Shown here: piece after piece, positions 63,229-64,000 of the stretch
Layout: each line of letters opens with the position of its first letter
How positions within the stretch are numbered: the first letter of the stretch is position 1
DNA from: Sphingomonas gellani
Lineage (GTDB): Bacteria > Pseudomonadota > Alphaproteobacteria > Sphingomonadales > Sphingomonadaceae
Reading direction: 5' to 3'
Length of the DNA: 64,000 bases
Assembly: GCF_900110035.1 (NCBI RefSeq)
Contig: NZ_FOCF01000003.1
Coordinates: 248,001 to 312,000, forward strand
Notes under the pieces: generated by a model
Told to the model about the DNA's origin: nothing
The model's input: only the letters and a program-made list of their open reading frames with translations
Database searches by the model: none
Translations under genes and position numbers: made by a program

Positions 63229-63636
63229 GTGTGCGCACCCATTGATCGCGATCGTGAAAGGCCCTGCGTCATTCCGCCCTTTTCCTTCAGGTTCGATCCC
63301 GCAATCGGCGCAGTGTGCGTGACCCTGTCCGGCCGCTGGTCCATGCAGACGGCCCATGACTATACACAGGCGGTGACGAACCTCGTCAGCGCCGCGCCAT
63401 CGGGCACCACGCCGCGCAAGGCATTGTACGACCTGCGCGAGTGTGATCTGCATACCCGCGAGGTTTCCGAGATGCTGGCCGCGTTCCATGCCCGCGTCAC
63501 CCCCGACATGGACCGGGTCGCCTTTATCGGCGCCTCCACACTCGAAGGATTGCAGGCGAAGCGGATCAGTTCGGGGCGGGAGTGCCGCGTGTTTCCCAGC
63601 GCCGAGGAGGCGAGGGCGTGGCTGGCGGAGGTTTGA
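63229..63636 (+). CDS. STAS/SpoIIAA-like protein, unknown (135 aa)
   Basis: The protein has the pattern of small SpoIIAA/STAS-like proteins: strand-like VCVTLSGRWSMQTAHDYTQA, KALYDLRECDLHTREVSEML, then RVAFIGASTLEGLQAKRISS and a C-terminal SAEEARAWLAEV. This order (beta, helix, beta, helix with Asp-x-Arg) is used by bacterial proteins involved in signal or membrane binding. The start GTG at 63229 follows AGGATAGC. No partner kinase is adjacent. Confidence 0.65.
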   Translation: MCAPIDRDRERPCVIPPFSFRFDPAIGAVCVTLSGRWSMQTAHDYTQAVTNLVSAAPSGTTPRKALYDLRECDLHTREVSEMLAAFHARVTPDMDRVAFIGASTLEGLQAKRISSGRECRVFPSAEEARAWLAEV

Positions 63637-63665
63637 TCCGCCGGTCATCGGCTTGGAGACCGTCG

Positions 63666-64000
63666 CTAAAGCCCGAACACGATCGGCCGTGATGGTCCCG
63701 CGAACGCCCATGGCGTCGCGCCGAAGTCGCCACCTATTCCGTCGATGCCCTCCAGATGAAGGTAATCGGCGCGAAACCCGGCTTCCTGACGGAGCGCGTT
63801 CCAGTCGGGGAGGACGAAGTCGTGGCCGCGCTGTTCGACCAGCCCGTCCGTCTTCAGACCTTGCAGCACGCGATTGATGTGGACGGAGGTGAGGCCGAGC
63901 ACGTCCGCCATCTCCTCCTGCGTCAACGGCATGTGGAAGCCGCCGCCCCTGGTCCGGCCGACGACGGTCAGCCGCACCAGCAGCTCGCAGAACAGATGGG
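63666..64000 (-). CDS. Crp/Fnr-family transcription regulator, C-terminal part
   Basis: The frame enters from the window edge and ends at 63666. The visible 111 codons hold the end of the dimer helix (HLFCELLVRL) and a winged helix-turn-helix (MPLTQEEMADVLGLTSVHIN, RVLQGLKTDGLVEQRG) typical of Crp/Fnr proteins of the group with a C-terminal tail. The cyclic-nucleotide-like sensor part is outside the window. The gene converges on the STAS-like gene. Confidence 0.85.
   Translation of the reverse strand, partial: HLFCELLVRLTVVGRTRGGGFHMPLTQEEMADVLGLTSVHINRVLQGLKTDGLVEQRGHDFVLPDWNALRQEAGFRADYLHLEGIDGIGGDFGATPWAFAGPSRPIVFGL

Overview
The window is a high-GC alphaproteobacterial chromosome segment, most likely from a Sphingomonas-type member of the Sphingomonadaceae. 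Supporting evidence: a flagellar cluster whose FlgJ lacks the muramidase domain, the alphaproteobacterial class of SerC preceded by a hairpin leader, a SciP homologue (DUF1153), EcfG-type general-stress promoters, and a TonB-receptor/FecIR catabolic locus. Most genes are packed in runs joined by ATGA or TGATG overlaps. TTG and GTG starts are frequent.

Layout. 1-9436 (+): end of flgD, then flgE-F-G-H-I-J-K-L and motA-motB (hook, rod, rings, hook-filament junction, stator). 9.5-11.4 kb (-): a small ORF, a LOG-family protein and an extensin-like lipoprotein. 11.5-16.3 kb (+): serC leader, serC, a palindromic repeat, serA, a 2OG-Fe(II) oxygenase and hisZ. They are followed by a convergent PQQ-type sugar dehydrogenase lipoprotein and then purA (+). 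19.2-24.0 kb (-): a Thr/Gly-rich secreted protein, then the run DnaJ-like, YihY-like, fabI, small membrane protein, aroC. 24.1-30.3 kb: a small hydrophilic protein (+), the bacterial NHEJ pair ku-ligD (-), then pdxH, a CDF metal transporter and a PhzF-like protein (+). 30.3-32.7 kb: mnmA (-), small ORFs leading into sciP (+), and a GlsB/YeaQ-type membrane protein (+). 32.7-43.1 kb: a SIMPL-domain protein (-), a two-gene RND efflux pump (+), a DUF445 protein (+), and a Mla/MCE phospholipid-transport operon (+). 43.2-45.1 kb: a cyclophilin-like PPIase (-), tRNA-Ser(GGA) (+) and a DUF1080 protein (-).

45.7-56.9 kb (-) is the most distinctive region. An ECF sigma factor, a FecR anti-sigma factor and a TonB-dependent receptor with an STN signalling domain lead into a nearly gapless run: lipoprotein alpha/beta hydrolase, Tat-exported GH1 glycosidase, secreted HSL-type esterase, second large alpha/beta hydrolase, and AMP-forming acyl-CoA ligase. 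The inferred job is sensing and import of an acylated or esterified glycoside (or glycolipid), extracytoplasmic hydrolysis, and CoA activation of the released acid. The substrate is unknown.

57.5-64 kb carries small stress-type genes (secreted PepSY-like protein, glycine-zipper protein, second GlsB paralogue, a 65-aa protein), a YaiI-family protein, a PAS-LuxR regulator, a phospholipase D family enzyme, a STAS-like protein, and the C-terminal end of a Crp/Fnr regulator cut by the window edge. Four small stress/envelope genes spread over the window (near 19.7, 24.1, 32.3 and 60.9 kb) have upstream sequences matching GGAAC-N16/17-(C)GTT. This suggests a scattered general-stress regulon.

All functions are assigned by reading motifs and gene context. 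No database search was run.
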